A DNA stretch of 64,000 bases from Flavobacterium chilense (lineage in GTDB: Bacteria > Bacteroidota > Bacteroidia > Flavobacteriales > Flavobacteriaceae). The position numbers and the translations under genes were made by a program. Position 1 is the stretch's first letter, and every line of letters begins with the position of its first letter. Location: positions 62,001-126,000 of the forward strand of contig NZ_LSYT01000007.1 in assembly GCF_001602525.1 (NCBI RefSeq), written 5' to 3'. The notes below the pieces were generated by a model. The model ran no database searches and was not told where the DNA came from. It saw only the letters and a program-made list of their open reading frames with translations. Shown here piece by piece: positions 1 through 9,447 of this stretch.

Positions 1-448
1 AAAACCAAAAATTGCCGATTATCCTTTTACAACCTTAAAACCAAATTTAGGAATTGTTGCTTACAGAGATTTTCAATCGTTTGTAATTGCTGATATTCCC
101 GGAATTATTGAAGGAGCTGCAGAAGGAAAAGGTTTAGGACATTATTTCCTGCGTCATATTGAGCGTAACTCAACATTGTTGTTTTTAGTTCCGGTTGATA
201 CACCGGATATTAAAGCAGAATACGATATTCTGGTAAACGAGCTAACAAAGTACAATCCTGAAATGCTGGATAAAGAACGTTTGTTAGTAATCTCAAAATG
301 CGATATGCTTGACGACGAACTGAAAGCAGAATTGAAAGCAGAGTTAGATGTCTCTTTCAAAGATGTTCCATATATGTTTATTTCATCAGTTGCCCAACAA
401 GGTTTAACAGATTTAAAAGATAAACTTTGGAAAATGCTAAACGAGTAA
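1..448 (+). CDS. obgE: Obg family GTPase, C-terminal part (5' end outside window)
   Basis: Read in the frame that begins at base 2, this gives the last 148 residues of the Obg/CgtA ribosome-assembly GTPase. Visible motifs are DIPGIIEGAAEGKGLGH (the G3 DxPG element and switch II), SKCDM (a G4 NKxD variant) and FISSVAQQGL (G5 region). The protein stops just after the G domain, so it lacks the extra C-terminal OCT domain of some Gram-positive Obg proteins. Obg binds the large ribosomal subunit and is linked to its maturation and to stress responses. The P-loop and the Obg fold lie upstream of the window. A strong terminator follows 22 bases after the stop. Confidence 0.93.
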   Translation, partial: KPKIADYPFTTLKPNLGIVAYRDFQSFVIADIPGIIEGAAEGKGLGHYFLRHIERNSTLLFLVPVDTPDIKAEYDILVNELTKYNPEMLDKERLLVISKCDMLDDELKAELKAELDVSFKDVPYMFISSVAQQGLTDLKDKLWKMLNE

Positions 449-470
449 AAAATAAGATTTAGATATTTAA

Positions 471-500
471 AAGGCGTTCTGGAAACAGGACGCCTTTTTT
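471..500 (+). terminator. Rho-independent terminator of obgE
   Basis: The arms are 471-481 and 486-496. They form an 11-bp stem (AAGGCGTTCTG with CAGGACGCCTT, one T-G wobble) closed by a GAAA tetraloop at 482-485 and followed by a T tract. It lies just after the obgE stop and points with the gene. Confidence 0.9.
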
Positions 501-624
501 TCTTTATAAAATGTTAAATTCGTAATAAATAGCTAAAATTATATTCGCATATTCAATTTAATTACTGTTTAAGATAATATAATTGTGAAAATGAGTTATA
601 TTCGCGTCACTTAAATAAAAAAAC

Positions 625-2769
625 ATGAAAAAAATAATTTTATTCTTGACTATGTGTCTGATGGCTTTTCCGGTAAGAGCTGATGAAGGAATGTGGTTCT
701 TGATGTTTATCGAGAGATTGAACCATAGAGATATGGAAAAAATGGGCTTACAATTAACAGCCGAAGAAATTTACAGTATTAATCATCATAGTTTAAAAGA
801 TGCAATTGTACAATTTAACGGTGGTTGTACTGCAGAAATTGTTTCTAAAGACGGATTGGTTTTAACCAATCACCATTGTGGATATAATGCAATTGCTGAG
901 CTATCTACAGCAGAACAAAATTATTTAAAAGATGGTTTTTGGGCAAAACAAAGAAGTGCCGAAATGAAACCAAAATCCTTATATGTTCGTTTCTTCGTTC
1001 GTATGGATGATGTTTCTAAAAGAATCTTATCAAAAGTAAACGATCAAATGACAGAAACTGAAAGAAACAAAATCATTCAGCAGGAAATCAATTTGATTGA
1101 AAAAGAAAATAGCGAAAACGGAAAATATACCGTTTCTGTTCGTCCTTTCTTTCAGGGAAATGAATATTACTATTTTGTTTACCAGGATTACACAGACGTT
1201 CGTTTAGTAGGAACGCCACCAGAAAGTGTTGGTAAATTTGGAGGAGATACAGACAACTGGGAGTGGCCACGTCAAACAGGAGATTTCTCAATGTTCAGAG
1301 TATATGCTGATAAAGACGGAAATCCTGCTGCTTATTCTAAAGACAACGTGCCTTTACAGCCTAAACATTACTTACCAGTAAGTATTAAAGGAGTTAAGGA
1401 AAATGACTTTGCTATGATTTTAGGTTATCCGGGAAGAACAAATCGTTGGATGCCGGCTGGCGGAATTGAGCAAAACATAAAATATGCTTATCCTGCATGG
1501 GTTGAAGGTGCTAAAACCGGAATGGACGTGATGAAAAAGTATATGGATAAAGATGCAACTGTTCGTTTACAATATGCATCTAAATATGCTTCAACAGCCA
1601 ACTACTGGAAAAACCGTCAGGGTATGATTGATGCTTTAACAAAAGCAGGGACAGTAGATGTTAAAACAGCACAGGAAGATAAATTCTACGAATGGGCAAC
1701 TAAACCTGCTAATAAAGAAAAGTACGAAAATGTAATTCCTACTATCAATGATTATTACAGAGAAACAAATTTAAAAGCGAGCCATGATAACTACTTAACG
1801 CAGCTTTTGCGTACTTCAGGTTATGCAACAGGACCAGCAAATTTAGGAAATGCATTAATTGCTTACTACAATGAAAATGATGCTAAAAGAGCAGAAATGC
1901 TTCCTAAAATTAATGCTATGATTGATAACATTTATGGCGAATTTTATGCACCGCTTGAAAAAGATGTGTTAACGGCGCAATTAAATTTGTATGCTGCCAA
2001 AGCTGCTGATTATGGTTTAGCTCCACAAGTTGCTAAAATGAAATCAGAGAACAATGGTGATTTTACTGCAGACGTAGCAAAGGCAACTGAAATAAGTTAT
2101 TTTACGACTAAAGAGAAAGTATTGGCATTTATGGCCAATCCAAAACCATTAGCAATTGTACACGATCCTTTGTATATCATCTCTAATGATTTGATGACAA
2201 AATACCGTTCTAAATCTGATGATCAGGCAAAAGCAGATGATGGTTTTGCAACAGCTTACCGTAAATTGGTAGAAGGTTTAAGAGAATCAAAATTAAATGC
2301 GATTCAGTATCCTGATGCAAACTCTACATTGAGATTAACTTACGGAAAAGTTCGTGCTTTACCTGTAGATCCACGTAACGATGCTAAAATTAACAACTAT
2401 ACTACAATGGAAAGTATGGTGAAAAAGTACAAAGCAGGAGATCAGGAATTTGATTTGCCAAAACGTTTGCTGGAATTAAACAAAGCGAAAGACTACGGAC
2501 AATATGCTGATAAAGCAGGTTATATGCCAGTAAATTTCTTAACAGATAATGACATTACAGGAGGAAACTCAGGTTCACCGGTTATTAACGGAAAAGGAGA
2601 ATTAATAGGTATTGCTTTTGACGGAAACATCGAAGCTATGGCAGGAGATGTTATTTTTGATCCTAAATTACAAAGAACAATTAACGTAGATATTCGTTAT
2701 GTGCTTTGGATTATTGACAAATACGCCGGAGCTAAAAACATTATTGATGAATTGACTATTGTAAAATAA
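625..2769 (+). CDS. S46 family dipeptidyl peptidase (DPP7/DPP11 type)
   Basis: 714 residues with an N-terminal signal peptide (cleavage near VRA-DEG), so periplasmic or envelope-located. The chymotrypsin-like triad of family S46 is visible: LTNHHCGY with His84, GGDTDNWEWPR with Asp210, and TGGNSGSP with Ser649. These enzymes cut dipeptides from the N-termini of oligopeptides and replace DPP4 in Bacteroidota that live on protein. After the serine the sequence reads GIAFDGNIEAMAGD. In the Porphyromonas enzymes a Gly at about this place is typical of DPP7 (hydrophobic P1) and an Arg of DPP11 (acidic P1), so a DPP7-like specificity is inferred, not proven. Length fits the family. Single-gene unit, closed by a terminator at 2791-2824. 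Confidence 0.92.
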   Translation: MKKIILFLTMCLMAFPVRADEGMWFLMFIERLNHRDMEKMGLQLTAEEIYSINHHSLKDAIVQFNGGCTAEIVSKDGLVLTNHHCGYNAIAELSTAEQNYLKDGFWAKQRSAEMKPKSLYVRFFVRMDDVSKRILSKVNDQMTETERNKIIQQEINLIEKENSENGKYTVSVRPFFQGNEYYYFVYQDYTDVRLVGTPPESVGKFGGDTDNWEWPRQTGDFSMFRVYADKDGNPAAYSKDNVPLQPKHYLPVSIKGVKENDFAMILGYPGRTNRWMPAGGIEQNIKYAYPAWVEGAKTGMDVMKKYMDKDATVRLQYASKYASTANYWKNRQGMIDALTKAGTVDVKTAQEDKFYEWATKPANKEKYENVIPTINDYYRETNLKASHDNYLTQLLRTSGYATGPANLGNALIAYYNENDAKRAEMLPKINAMIDNIYGEFYAPLEKDVLTAQLNLYAAKAADYGLAPQVAKMKSENNGDFTADVAKATEISYFTTKEKVLAFMANPKPLAIVHDPLYIISNDLMTKYRSKSDDQAKADDGFATAYRKLVEGLRESKLNAIQYPDANSTLRLTYGKVRALPVDPRNDAKINNYTTMESMVKKYKAGDQEFDLPKRLLELNKAKDYGQYADKAGYMPVNFLTDNDITGGNSGSPVINGKGELIGIAFDGNIEAMAGDVIFDPKLQRTINVDIRYVLWIIDKYAGAKNIIDELTIVK

Positions 2770-2790
2770 TTCAATTTGATATAAAAATAA

Positions 2791-2824
2791 AACCCGACAG
2801 GTTCTTAAACTTGTCGGGTTTTTT
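2791..2824 (+). terminator. Terminator after the S46 peptidase gene
   Basis: A 9-bp perfect stem, AACCCGACA at 2791-2799 with TGTCGGGTT at 2812-2820, followed by a T run. It starts 21 bases after the stop codon. Confidence 0.9.
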
Positions 2825-2880
2825 ATTTTAAAAAGGTTTCAACTTTGCTTGGCTAGACAGAAATTAATTATGAAATTGAT

Positions 2881-2947
2881 TGTCATCCTGAGCGAAGTCG
2901 AAGGCTCGCCAATTGGAACGGTGTCTTCGACTTCGCTCAGACTGACA
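2881..2947. repeat. Imperfect inverted intergenic repeat (GAGCGAAGTCGAAG type)
   Basis: Left arm 2881-2904 and right arm 2924-2947 are complementary at 21 of 24 positions around a 19-base centre. The core CTGAGCGAAGTCGAAG is, from memory, a widespread dispersed palindromic repeat in Bacteroidota genomes. It lies between the S46 peptidase terminator and the stop of the oppositely oriented alpha-2-macroglobulin gene. A short open frame through it is an artefact of the repeat. Confidence 0.75.
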
Positions 2948-2969
2948 AACTTCATCCAGTCTGAAAAAA

Positions 2970-5900
2970 TTATTGAACTTTTACCCGAATCCCTTTTGTG
3001 TGACTTGAAAACTCCGGAGCGTACATACTTTGAATTGTTGTAATTCCGTTTGAGAATTCACCGCTGTTGTTTACTCTTATATCATATTCTATTACATACG
3101 TTCCTTTGTTGATAGTATCAAAAAAGAAATGTGTTGCAGCATCTTTTGTACTCATGTAATACCCTAAATGATCTTTATATTGATATTCTGAAATTACATT
3201 TACAGGTTCGAAACAAGAAGCTCTCATATCTTTTAAATGAACAAATTCCATGTCTTCCTTAGAAGTAATAATTAATCGTACGGTTACCAAATCTCCGGTT
3301 TTTAAAGAATTTTTAGAAGTGATTTTTTCTAATTGATCACCTTTTAAAGTGTTTTTCTTTAAATACAATTCTTTCGAAACAGATAAAACAGCACCTGAAT
3401 TCGTTTTTATTTTATCTAAATCTTCAAAATACTGCCAGTAAACCCCTCCATAACCAGGAACTTTAGATTTGTTTTCAATTTTTATTGAAGCCATTTCTTT
3501 TTTTACTTCTTCGGCTTTCCAAGTCATTTTAATGTAACCCGTTTCGGCTTCTTTTTCATTATCTGCTAATTTCTTAGTTAGGATTTTCTCATTACCTATT
3601 TTAATAACAGTATTGTCTTTTACACTTAACCAATCCCTGCCTTGCATTAATAAAGCATAAATGGCTTCGGTGGTTGATTTTGTTGTGGGCCAGTTTTTGG
3701 TTTGTTTGTTTTTCAAAAGCCATACTTTCATTGCATCAACAGATTGAGTATCGTTTGTCACTTCGGCGAAAGCCTCAATTAATAAAGCCTGAGTTTCAAT
3801 TGGTGCCTGATACCAATACCAGCCTGCTTTATTCGCAATCCAGTACATTCCCCAATCTTCATTATTTGAAGATGTTTCTTTTAAACTTTCAATTATTTTT
3901 TTTGCCGTTTCTTTTTCCCCAAAACGATTCAGCGTTATCGCTGCTAATCCTTTTTCGTAAAGAGAATACTGAAGCCAATCTTTTTTAGCCGTTTCCAAGT
4001 ATAATTTTGAAGCTTTTTTTAATTCATCAGACATTGGATATTTCTCCAAATAAAAACTTCTGGTGTACAGATAATGCAAATCAGAATACGGATTGATCCA
4101 GATTAATTTGTCGGTTGCTTTTAAGTTTTTTGTTCTCGTTCTATAATATTCTAAAAAATTATTATCCAAATACGGAATTCCGGTTTTTGCAATTTGATCT
4201 ATTTTATTTTCATTATCTTCAGATTTACTCAGCTTCGCCAAATGACCTAAACCGGCTAAAATATGTCTCGTAATATATTCACTTTCTGAATAGCCGTCAA
4301 ACCATGGAAATCCGCCAGAAGCACTTTGTTTTCTTTTTAATTTTTCGAATGTAGCTTCCTGAGAATTTTTCATTTTTTCTAAATCAAATAAAAGCGCTAA
4401 ATTCTTTTTCTTTTCTTCTTCAGATTGAGCATCATTGAGCCAAGGAGTTTCTGCAAGAATAAGCGATTTTAATTCCTCGTTTTCTTCTAACTTAGAAGTT
4501 GGTTTACCGCTTTTTTTACAAGTTTCAAAAACAGTTGCAATTTTTGGATTACTCGAAATGATTTCTGATGCCAAGGCATTTGCATAATATCGTGCAAAAG
4601 TCTGCTCGGCGCATTCATGTTCATATTCCATTAAATAAGGAAGCGACTGAATGGCGATCCAAGTTGGGTTTGAAGTATATTCAAGTGTAAACTGATGATT
4701 TCTTAAAGTCGAAGAATTATTGTTTTTTAAATTCTCAAACGTGTATTCTTTAGTCGAATTTTCACGGACCCAAAGCGGAATACTTTCGGTAACCAACATA
4801 TTATTAGTCAAAACCGGAAGTATATTTTCTTCTCCATCAGAAAAATTGCCAGATTTTGCCACAATTTTATATTGTACACCTTGCAAACCTTCAGGAATCG
4901 CAATCGTCCAGTTTGCCGTTGTGTTTCCGTAACCCGGAATTGTAAAGTTTTTAATGTTTTTTAAGTTTAACATTTTGGCATCAATTGGTTCCATAGTCAC
5001 GGCATCAAAAAACTGTAAACTTGCGATTCCGGTTTTTACTTCATTGGTGACATTTGAGATTTTCGCACTAATCACAATCGTATCTTTTTCTCTAAATAAA
5101 CGAGGCAAATTAGGTAAAATCATTAATTCTTTTTGTGTGATAATGCTTTTCTCTAAATAACCAGAAACGGCATCTTTATTATGTGCCAATAAACGAAGTT
5201 TCCACGCTGTTAAAGCTTCAGGTGATGTGAAATTGAAACTTACATTTCCGTTGGAATCTGTTTTTAGATGTGGAAAAAAGAATGCTGTTTCGGAGAGATT
5301 TTTTCTAGTTTTTACCTGCGTCAACAATTCCATTGCTTTTTTTGTGGTGATAATAATAACACCGTTTGCACCTTTACTTCCATAAAGAGCTTTAGCTTTA
5401 TCAGCGGTTAAAAAATCTATAGATAAAACATCTTCAGGAGTTATTTTGTTGAAATCACTTTCTGATAAGGTTTCTCCATCAATGATATATAATGTTGATG
5501 TATTTACGGCCATTGATGTTAGTCCGCTTACAATTTTTTTACCCGGAATAAATTTTATTTTATCTGTTTGATAATAATATTCAGGATTTTCAGTCGTTTC
5601 ACTTGCGTGAGCAACAACAGGCTTTACGAATTTAACTTGACTAACTTTGATAGGAGATCTTTGAACAACATCACCTCCTTCAATCACCATAGCATTTACC
5701 GGTCCAGCTCCTACAGGTTCATCAACAGTTAAAACAGCGTCTGGATCTCCTTTAATAGTTACTTCTCCCACTTTCCCATCTTTAATTTCTAGTATAGTCA
5801 TGCCAAGATCACCAAAATGACTATAATTGAAATTAAAACCAAACCAGTTTAATTGTGTTTCTTCATCCTCAAAATAAGTAGCACCAACATATTCATTTAG

Positions 5901-8900
5901 ATTATTTACTTCCATATGGGTTTTGGCTAAACCTAAATCAGTTTTAAAATTAATGCTGTTGTAAGTGTTACGGTAAATATTCAAGTTCTGCCAATTTTTA
6001 ATGCTGAATTGGTCTAAAGAACTGTCATACATAGAAGCTAAAACCTCGGCTTCGGTTTTTGTGTTAACACCATTTAATTTAAATGACCAGTTTTGCGGAC
6101 TTCCGGGTTCAATCTTACTTCTAAAACTTTCAACAGTCCATTCTAATTTTGCTTCTGGCTCTTTAAGTGCTACATCAAGCATTTGTGTATAACTGGAATT
6201 TTCGAAAACACTTTCAAAACCTAATTTTATTTGGTTTTCAAATTCATCCTTTAACGGAATTTTAATTACAGTTTCATTGCTTTCTAAATGAAAAATATCT
6301 TCAAAGAAAGTACTGCTTTGGTAATTGCCACTCACAATAATATAAAGATCAGGAATAGGAGAGGTTACTTTTACTAGTACAAAGCCATCTTTCCTTGGGC
6401 CATCATTGACTTTTTTTACTGTTAATAAACTGCCTGCATAAAATTTTTCGGCACTTTGTTTAATTTGAAATATAGAGGAATTTTCGATAGGATTATTGAA
6501 ACTATCTTTAGCTGAAAAGACCATTTTATAAGTTCCCGATTTATAGTTGGAAATGAAATCTAAGACAATTTTTTTGTCTTTTTGCGTGTCTACCTTTTTA
6601 GAGAATACTAAAACTTCTGCAATTTTATTTTCGTCTTCATTTTTATTGATTTCATAAGGAAATAGTTTTTCAAAATCTTCATCTGAAATACCCTTTATAT
6701 CTGGCTGTTGAAAAATTCTGCGTTTAAATTTACTAGGAAAAGTACTTACTAAATATAATTTTACTTCGCCTTTGGCAGCCAAAAATTCTCCGTTCAGATT
6801 GGTACTTGATAATGTTATTTCGTTTTTGTCTTTAGTTTCTATAATTGAGGGAATAGATGCATTAAGAATCAAATCATGATAGCCGACTTTTACAATTGTC
6901 TGTGCAGTATGTGTTTCGCCATTTAGATCTGTAACCGTTGCTTCTATTTGATAATTGAAAACGGGCAATTCCTCTTTTCTATTGTTTTTTGAAGGAAGAG
7001 CTTTAAAGTCAATTGAAAATTTCCCTGAAGCATCCGTTTTTGTTTCTCCAACAACAAGAGTTTCTTTCTCTTCACGACCATAATAATTTCGATAATAACT
7101 GGTATATCGGGTTACATTGTATTTTACGATAGCATCAGAAATGGAGCTTCCGGCAAATGCTTTTGCGTTTCCTTTAATTTTAACCACTTGATTGAGTTTA
7201 AAAGACTCTTTCTTAGGTTCAAAAGTAACCTCAAATTTTGGACGTTTGTATTCCTCTACTCTAAAGGAAGTTCTCTGGTTATAAAAATCCACTTTATACC
7301 AAGGTAAGAGTTTAGACTCTTCGTTTGAAGAAATGTGAACTTTTTGCGCGACAATACTGAAATTTCCAGTCAGCCCATTTTTAGGAAGTACAAATTCTCC
7401 TGAAAACGAACCAAACTCGTTAGCAGTAACTTCCATTTTTTTTATGACTTGATTATTGACATCATAAACCGAGACTTCAAACCTCGCATTGGGCACGATA
7501 CTGCTTTTATTTTTGTTTTTTTGAAAAGCAATACCTTTATAAAAAACAGTCTGACCAGGTCTGTAAATAGCACGATCTAAATAAAACTCTATTTTGCCAT
7601 CTGTTCTGTTGTCAGGATTATATTCTGATACATGTTGTATGTAATAATTTCTCTCAACCATCAAAGAATCACCATCTTTTGAAAACTCAACAAACAAATT
7701 ATTGTCTTCGTTTGTAGTTTTTGTAAAAAAAGCAATGCCTTTTGTGTTTGTCTCAGTTGTAACATTCTTAAATTTTACAATGGCGTTTTCAACTGGTTTA
7801 CCGGTTTTTCGGTCTAGAACTTGATAACTTTCTGTATTTTTTTGTTCAGAAGCAAGCACCATCAAATTGGAAACCGACACGATATCACTTGCATAAGCTT
7901 TTTCTTCTTTTGAATCTGAATCGCTTTCTACATAAATCAAATAATGTCCAAGAGTTAGTTTTGGCAGTAAAACTTCTGTTGTATAATTAAAATAGTCTTT
8001 TTTGTTTAGGAGGTCATAATTTTGCGAAACAACTGGAGACCTTTTAGCAGTAATTAATTTAGACAGACTGTCTTGTTTTTCGCCTTTTTTAAATTCTTTT
8101 AATTCCGAAAGACTAATTTTAAAAAAGGAAATTTTAAAACGCTCTACATTTTGGTAATATATTAACGCTCTAGTATTTTTATTCGGATAAATATATTCTT
8201 CAAGTTCTAATGATAATGATTTGGAGAGAATCTGTGCTTTTTTTTCCAAAGCATCGCTTGCAGGATATGAGTTTTCATTGATTTTTACAATCTCATCAAT
8301 CAGTGCAAGAGCTTTAATGTTGTTTTCTGGATAAGTTGTTTTGGATGCATTTTTCACGAGGATTGAAACCTGTTCCAATTTAATTTTCTGGATAAGTGGT
8401 TTCTCTTCGGCTTTCTTTTCAATCAAAGCGAGGTAAGTTTCGAAACGATCATCTAAGTTTAAAAATGTTTCCTGACAGAATTTAACTCGTTCAAACTGAT
8501 TTTCTAAAGATGGATCATTTATTTCTTTCTGTTGGTATAAGAATAGAGTATTTTTTAGGTTTGTTTCAGTTATAAAATCGAGATTAAGTTGTATAAAAGC
8601 TTCAGAATTACCAAAAAACGATTCTGTGTAAGGGACAAATTCATTTTCTGAAATTTCCCAGCGTTCTATTTTAGAGGAAAAATAAGCAATATTCTCCTCT
8701 AATAAATAGTCAAATAAAGTCTGTTTTTTAAATTTTGAGTTTTTATGAAAGTAAAATAAAGCTTCATAATTGCTTAAAGGCGTACTTTTTAAGATTGATG
8801 CATTTTCTAATGTTTTTTTATAAAGTTCAGTAATTTCATCTTCAGAATAAAAATCAGTTTCAGAAGAATCTGAATCTTCCGTTGACGTATCTAAGGCAGA

Positions 8901-9317
8901 AGCAGTCGTGTCTACCGAAGTAGTTTCGTAATCTACTACTGAAGCGGCACTATCTACCATTATTTCGGTATCACCATAATCGCGGTAATGAATCAAAAAT
9001 TTCGCATAAACCAGATTTAAAAGTGCTTTTGACGGGACGGAAACCCGGTTTATATCCCTTTTTAGATTGGCTAAAGTTTTGGTTTTAGCATTTTCATCCA
9101 AAGTATAAAGGTACTTTGAGGTATGAAAAAAGCATTTTATCATTTGTACTTCATCATTTTGAGTAACTGCTTTTTTGTAAATGCGATCTACAATTCTGTT
9201 GGCAGATCTAATTCTTCCGACGTTTTCAAGTGCCATGATTTTTTTCCATTCTTTGTCAAACTGCTGTGCGAAAACGGTGGTCGAAATCAATAAAAATAAC
9301 AGTAAAATCTTTTTCAT
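2970..9317 (-). CDS. Very large alpha-2-macroglobulin family protein with an internal TonB-plug-like segment
   Basis: 2115 residues with a signal peptide ending near VFAQ. The first 450 residues are helical and repeat-like. Macroglobulin beta domains follow; the region from about residue 560 (YRPGQTVFYKG) is typical of MG2. The A2M domain begins near residue 1344 (FFFPHLKTDSNGN...), and the motif HECAEQTFARY places a thioester-type Cys1569 and Gln1572. Thioester A2Ms trap proteases covalently, and bacterial members act in the periplasm or envelope. Unusually, residues 1270-1326 (YIIDGETLS..., then YGSKGANGVIIITTKK) look like the plug of SusC/RagA receptors and sit immediately before the A2M domain. 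The reading frame is continuous, so this is a real fusion. The gene is single and divergent from the TPR gene at 9448. Substrate and partner are unknown. Confidence 0.88.
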   Translation of the reverse strand: MKKILLLFLLISTTVFAQQFDKEWKKIMALENVGRIRSANRIVDRIYKKAVTQNDEVQMIKCFFHTSKYLYTLDENAKTKTLANLKRDINRVSVPSKALLNLVYAKFLIHYRDYGDTEIMVDSAASVVDYETTSVDTTASALDTSTEDSDSSETDFYSEDEITELYKKTLENASILKSTPLSNYEALFYFHKNSKFKKQTLFDYLLEENIAYFSSKIERWEISENEFVPYTESFFGNSEAFIQLNLDFITETNLKNTLFLYQQKEINDPSLENQFERVKFCQETFLNLDDRFETYLALIEKKAEEKPLIQKIKLEQVSILVKNASKTTYPENNIKALALIDEIVKINENSYPASDALEKKAQILSKSLSLELEEYIYPNKNTRALIYYQNVERFKISFFKISLSELKEFKKGEKQDSLSKLITAKRSPVVSQNYDLLNKKDYFNYTTEVLLPKLTLGHYLIYVESDSDSKEEKAYASDIVSVSNLMVLASEQKNTESYQVLDRKTGKPVENAIVKFKNVTTETNTKGIAFFTKTTNEDNNLFVEFSKDGDSLMVERNYYIQHVSEYNPDNRTDGKIEFYLDRAIYRPGQTVFYKGIAFQKNKNKSSIVPNARFEVSVYDVNNQVIKKMEVTANEFGSFSGEFVLPKNGLTGNFSIVAQKVHISSNEESKLLPWYKVDFYNQRTSFRVEEYKRPKFEVTFEPKKESFKLNQVVKIKGNAKAFAGSSISDAIVKYNVTRYTSYYRNYYGREEKETLVVGETKTDASGKFSIDFKALPSKNNRKEELPVFNYQIEATVTDLNGETHTAQTIVKVGYHDLILNASIPSIIETKDKNEITLSSTNLNGEFLAAKGEVKLYLVSTFPSKFKRRIFQQPDIKGISDEDFEKLFPYEINKNEDENKIAEVLVFSKKVDTQKDKKIVLDFISNYKSGTYKMVFSAKDSFNNPIENSSIFQIKQSAEKFYAGSLLTVKKVNDGPRKDGFVLVKVTSPIPDLYIIVSGNYQSSTFFEDIFHLESNETVIKIPLKDEFENQIKLGFESVFENSSYTQMLDVALKEPEAKLEWTVESFRSKIEPGSPQNWSFKLNGVNTKTEAEVLASMYDSSLDQFSIKNWQNLNIYRNTYNSINFKTDLGLAKTHMEVNNLNEYVGATYFEDEETQLNWFGFNFNYSHFGDLGMTILEIKDGKVGEVTIKGDPDAVLTVDEPVGAGPVNAMVIEGGDVVQRSPIKVSQVKFVKPVVAHASETTENPEYYYQTDKIKFIPGKKIVSGLTSMAVNTSTLYIIDGETLSESDFNKITPEDVLSIDFLTADKAKALYGSKGANGVIIITTKKAMELLTQVKTRKNLSETAFFFPHLKTDSNGNVSFNFTSPEALTAWKLRLLAHNKDAVSGYLEKSIITQKELMILPNLPRLFREKDTIVISAKISNVTNEVKTGIASLQFFDAVTMEPIDAKMLNLKNIKNFTIPGYGNTTANWTIAIPEGLQGVQYKIVAKSGNFSDGEENILPVLTNNMLVTESIPLWVRENSTKEYTFENLKNNNSSTLRNHQFTLEYTSNPTWIAIQSLPYLMEYEHECAEQTFARYYANALASEIISSNPKIATVFETCKKSGKPTSKLEENEELKSLILAETPWLNDAQSEEEKKKNLALLFDLEKMKNSQEATFEKLKRKQSASGGFPWFDGYSESEYITRHILAGLGHLAKLSKSEDNENKIDQIAKTGIPYLDNNFLEYYRTRTKNLKATDKLIWINPYSDLHYLYTRSFYLEKYPMSDELKKASKLYLETAKKDWLQYSLYEKGLAAITLNRFGEKETAKKIIESLKETSSNNEDWGMYWIANKAGWYWYQAPIETQALLIEAFAEVTNDTQSVDAMKVWLLKNKQTKNWPTTKSTTEAIYALLMQGRDWLSVKDNTVIKIGNEKILTKKLADNEKEAETGYIKMTWKAEEVKKEMASIKIENKSKVPGYGGVYWQYFEDLDKIKTNSGAVLSVSKELYLKKNTLKGDQLEKITSKNSLKTGDLVTVRLIITSKEDMEFVHLKDMRASCFEPVNVISEYQYKDHLGYYMSTKDAATHFFFDTINKGTYVIEYDIRVNNSGEFSNGITTIQSMYAPEFSSHTKGIRVKVQ

Positions 9318-9435
9318 AAAGTAGCTTTTTATATCAGAGAGTGTTTTTGTGGCGTAAAGGTTGGTTTATATTAAAAATAATTTTCGTACAAATTACTAAT
9401 TTATGTTTAAAAGTGAATAACATTCTATATTTCCT

Positions 9436-9443
9436 TATTTTTG
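9436..9443 (+). promoter_or_regulatory. Candidate -7 element of the TPR gene (possibly leaderless)
   Basis: TATTTTTG fits the Bacteroidota -7 consensus TAnnTTTG and ends 4 bases before the ATG at 9448. If used, transcription would start at or next to the start codon. No convincing TTG is seen at the -33 distance. Confidence 0.4.
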
Positions 9444-9447
9444 AAAC

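Noticed and set aside
2849..3043. Open frame of 64 codons after the S46 peptidase gene
   Set aside because: It runs through the palindromic GAGCGAAGTCGAAG repeat and then over the end of the opposing A2M gene; its residues VILSEVEGS come from the repeat itself.
5340..5510. Plug-like segment in the A2M gene as an assembly error joined from a SusC gene
   Set aside because: The reading frame continues without a break, and the segment differs in sequence from both SusC genes in the window, so misassembly is unlikely.
3674..6192. Several plus-strand open frames opposite the alpha-2-macroglobulin gene
   Set aside because: They are antisense shadows of a continuous, well-matched gene, with no promoter or family resemblance.
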